DNA of 64,000 bases. It comes from Lagierella massiliensis (GTDB lineage Bacteria > Bacillota > Clostridia > Tissierellales > Peptoniphilaceae). Location of the stretch: NCBI GenBank assembly GCA_030532135.1, contig JAUNLT010000007.1, positions 1 through 64,000 of the forward strand, given 5' to 3'. Every line of letters begins with the position of its first letter. Within the stretch, counting starts at the first letter, position 1. Positions 63,171 through 64,000 of the stretch are shown piece after piece. Both the position numbers and the translations under genes were made by a program. The notes beneath the pieces are model-generated. The model did not search any database and was not told the DNA's origin. It saw nothing but the letters and a program-made list of their open reading frames with translations.

Positions 63171-64000
63171 TAAATCTTGTTTTTTAAAGGACTTACAATA
63201 TATCTAATAAGGAAATAAAATCCTATAGGAAATACTAATGCTTCAGAAAATGCCAGCACATACCAAATCATGTGATCAGGTAAAAATTTTACAGTAAAAA
63301 ACATTACTATGCTAATAAGAATAGGTGTTCTCAAGATAGAAAGTACTGTAGCTATTCTCCCCTTTGCTAAACTAGCAAAAAAAGTAATCAACAAGCCATT
63401 AAGTCCTACAAAAGGATATGCCCACGCATATCTTTTTAATGCATTCATGGTTTCTTTTAAAATCTGTGAATTTTCATCCAAAAACAAATCTACTATAGGT
63501 TTAGAAAAATAGTTTGCTATAATTATAAAAAAACCTCCAATTAAAACTATAGATACTATTCCAATTTCAACATATTTCTTAATTCTCTTATAGTTTCTTT
63601 GACCATAATCATACGAAAATATAGGAGCTAATCCCTGTGCTACTCCCGTCATGGTAACTGAAATAAAAACAGATATATAAGAAATAACTGTATATGCTAC
63701 AAGTGCACTATGTCCATAAATTTTAAGTAAATTAGTATTAAATAAAAATACTGTAAATCCTAGTGCTATTTCTGCTATCGCATCTCCTATACCTAAAGGT
63801 ATAGTTTTTTTCAGTATAGAAAAATTCAAATATCTTACAAATTTCAATCTTCCTTTTTTTCTTAGAAAGTGACTCAAAAAAGCTACTGTGCTAATGGTTT
63901 GAGCTATACCTGTTGCAATTGCTGCCCCGCTAACTCCTAAATGAAATACAACTATAAATAAATAGTCTAAAAGTATATTAGAAATTGCAGCCATAGTAAC
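63170..64000 (-). CDS. MATE-family efflux transporter (5' end outside window)
   Basis: At least 276 residues of the C-terminal half. NILLDYLFIVVFHLGVSGAA is the MATE repeat segment at the middle of the protein, followed by VTMTGVAQGLAPIFSYDYGQ (second-half conserved loop). About eight helices. Exports drugs or cations with sodium or proton exchange. The open frame runs to the window edge, so the Met at 63994 is not the start. Confidence 0.88.
   Translation of the reverse strand, partial: VTMAAISNILLDYLFIVVFHLGVSGAAIATGIAQTISTVAFLSHFLRKKGRLKFVRYLNFSILKKTIPLGIGDAIAEIALGFTVFLFNTNLLKIYGHSALVAYTVISYISVFISVTMTGVAQGLAPIFSYDYGQRNYKRIKKYVEIGIVSIVLIGGFFIIIANYFSKPIVDLFLDENSQILKETMNALKRYAWAYPFVGLNGLLITFFASLAKGRIATVLSILRTPILISIVMFFTVKFLPDHMIWYVLAFSEALVFPIGFYFLIRYIVSPLKNKI

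Overview
The window is AT-rich chromosomal DNA from a low-GC Gram-positive (Bacillota) anaerobe. Supporting evidence: class III anaerobic ribonucleotide reductase (nrdDG), a 2[4Fe-4S] ferredoxin, MprF, Firmicute-type ribosomal-protein and SRP clusters, a T-box leader, CWB2 cell-wall-binding repeats and strong Shine-Dalgarno sites. The gene set and a D-aspartate-ligase-like enzyme fit a peptidoglycan-bridge-forming anaerobic coccus of the Tissierellia/Peptoniphilaceae type, but the species cannot be fixed from this sequence alone. Most genes lie on the minus strand. No rRNA, tRNA, IS element or CRISPR array was seen.

Layout. 1-1000: partial XRE regulator plus a decayed serine-recombinase tail, i.e. 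the scar of a mobile element. 1003-4253: MprF coupled to a nitrilase-fold protein lacking its catalytic triad. 4414-12304: an oligopeptide ABC operon (oppABCDF) with a second oppA under its own promoter. 12751-14424: DedA and J-domain membrane proteins. 14535-18330: four-gene MacAB-type export operon. 18459-21073: nrdD-nrdG with candidate NrdR boxes. 21295-31598: an overlapping operon trmN6-rsmI-nurA-herA-acyl-ACP thioesterase-subtilase-udp, then ctpA and a polysaccharide deacetylase. 31662-35701: pdxY, ferredoxin, then the conserved ricT-holB-darA-darA2-tmk cluster. 35793-37995: rplA-rplK-nusG-secE-rpmG with two L1-like operator candidates. 38151-39600: CD1247-type protein, efp, mogA. 39609-45287: ylxM-ffh-rpsP-khpA-rimM-trmD-rplS-rbgA-rnhB-yraN.

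45494-49075 is a plus-strand island: a small secreted peptide, a large apparently internally duplicated ABC-2 permease and an ATPase, the best candidate here for an undescribed peptide secretion/immunity system. Next come the D-Asp/D-Glu ligase-like enzyme and gpsA, rpsI-rplM with a structured leader, and two plus-strand envelope genes, one a lipoprotein interrupted by a one-base frameshift in an A tract. 54267-60325 is one six-gene operon encoding all seven shikimate-pathway steps, including an AroE-AroK fusion. The window closes with a PatB/MalY aminotransferase, T-box-controlled tyrS and the 3' end of a MATE transporter.

Genome compaction is marked: many genes overlap by 1-53 bases, and several stop codons lie inside their own terminator hairpins.
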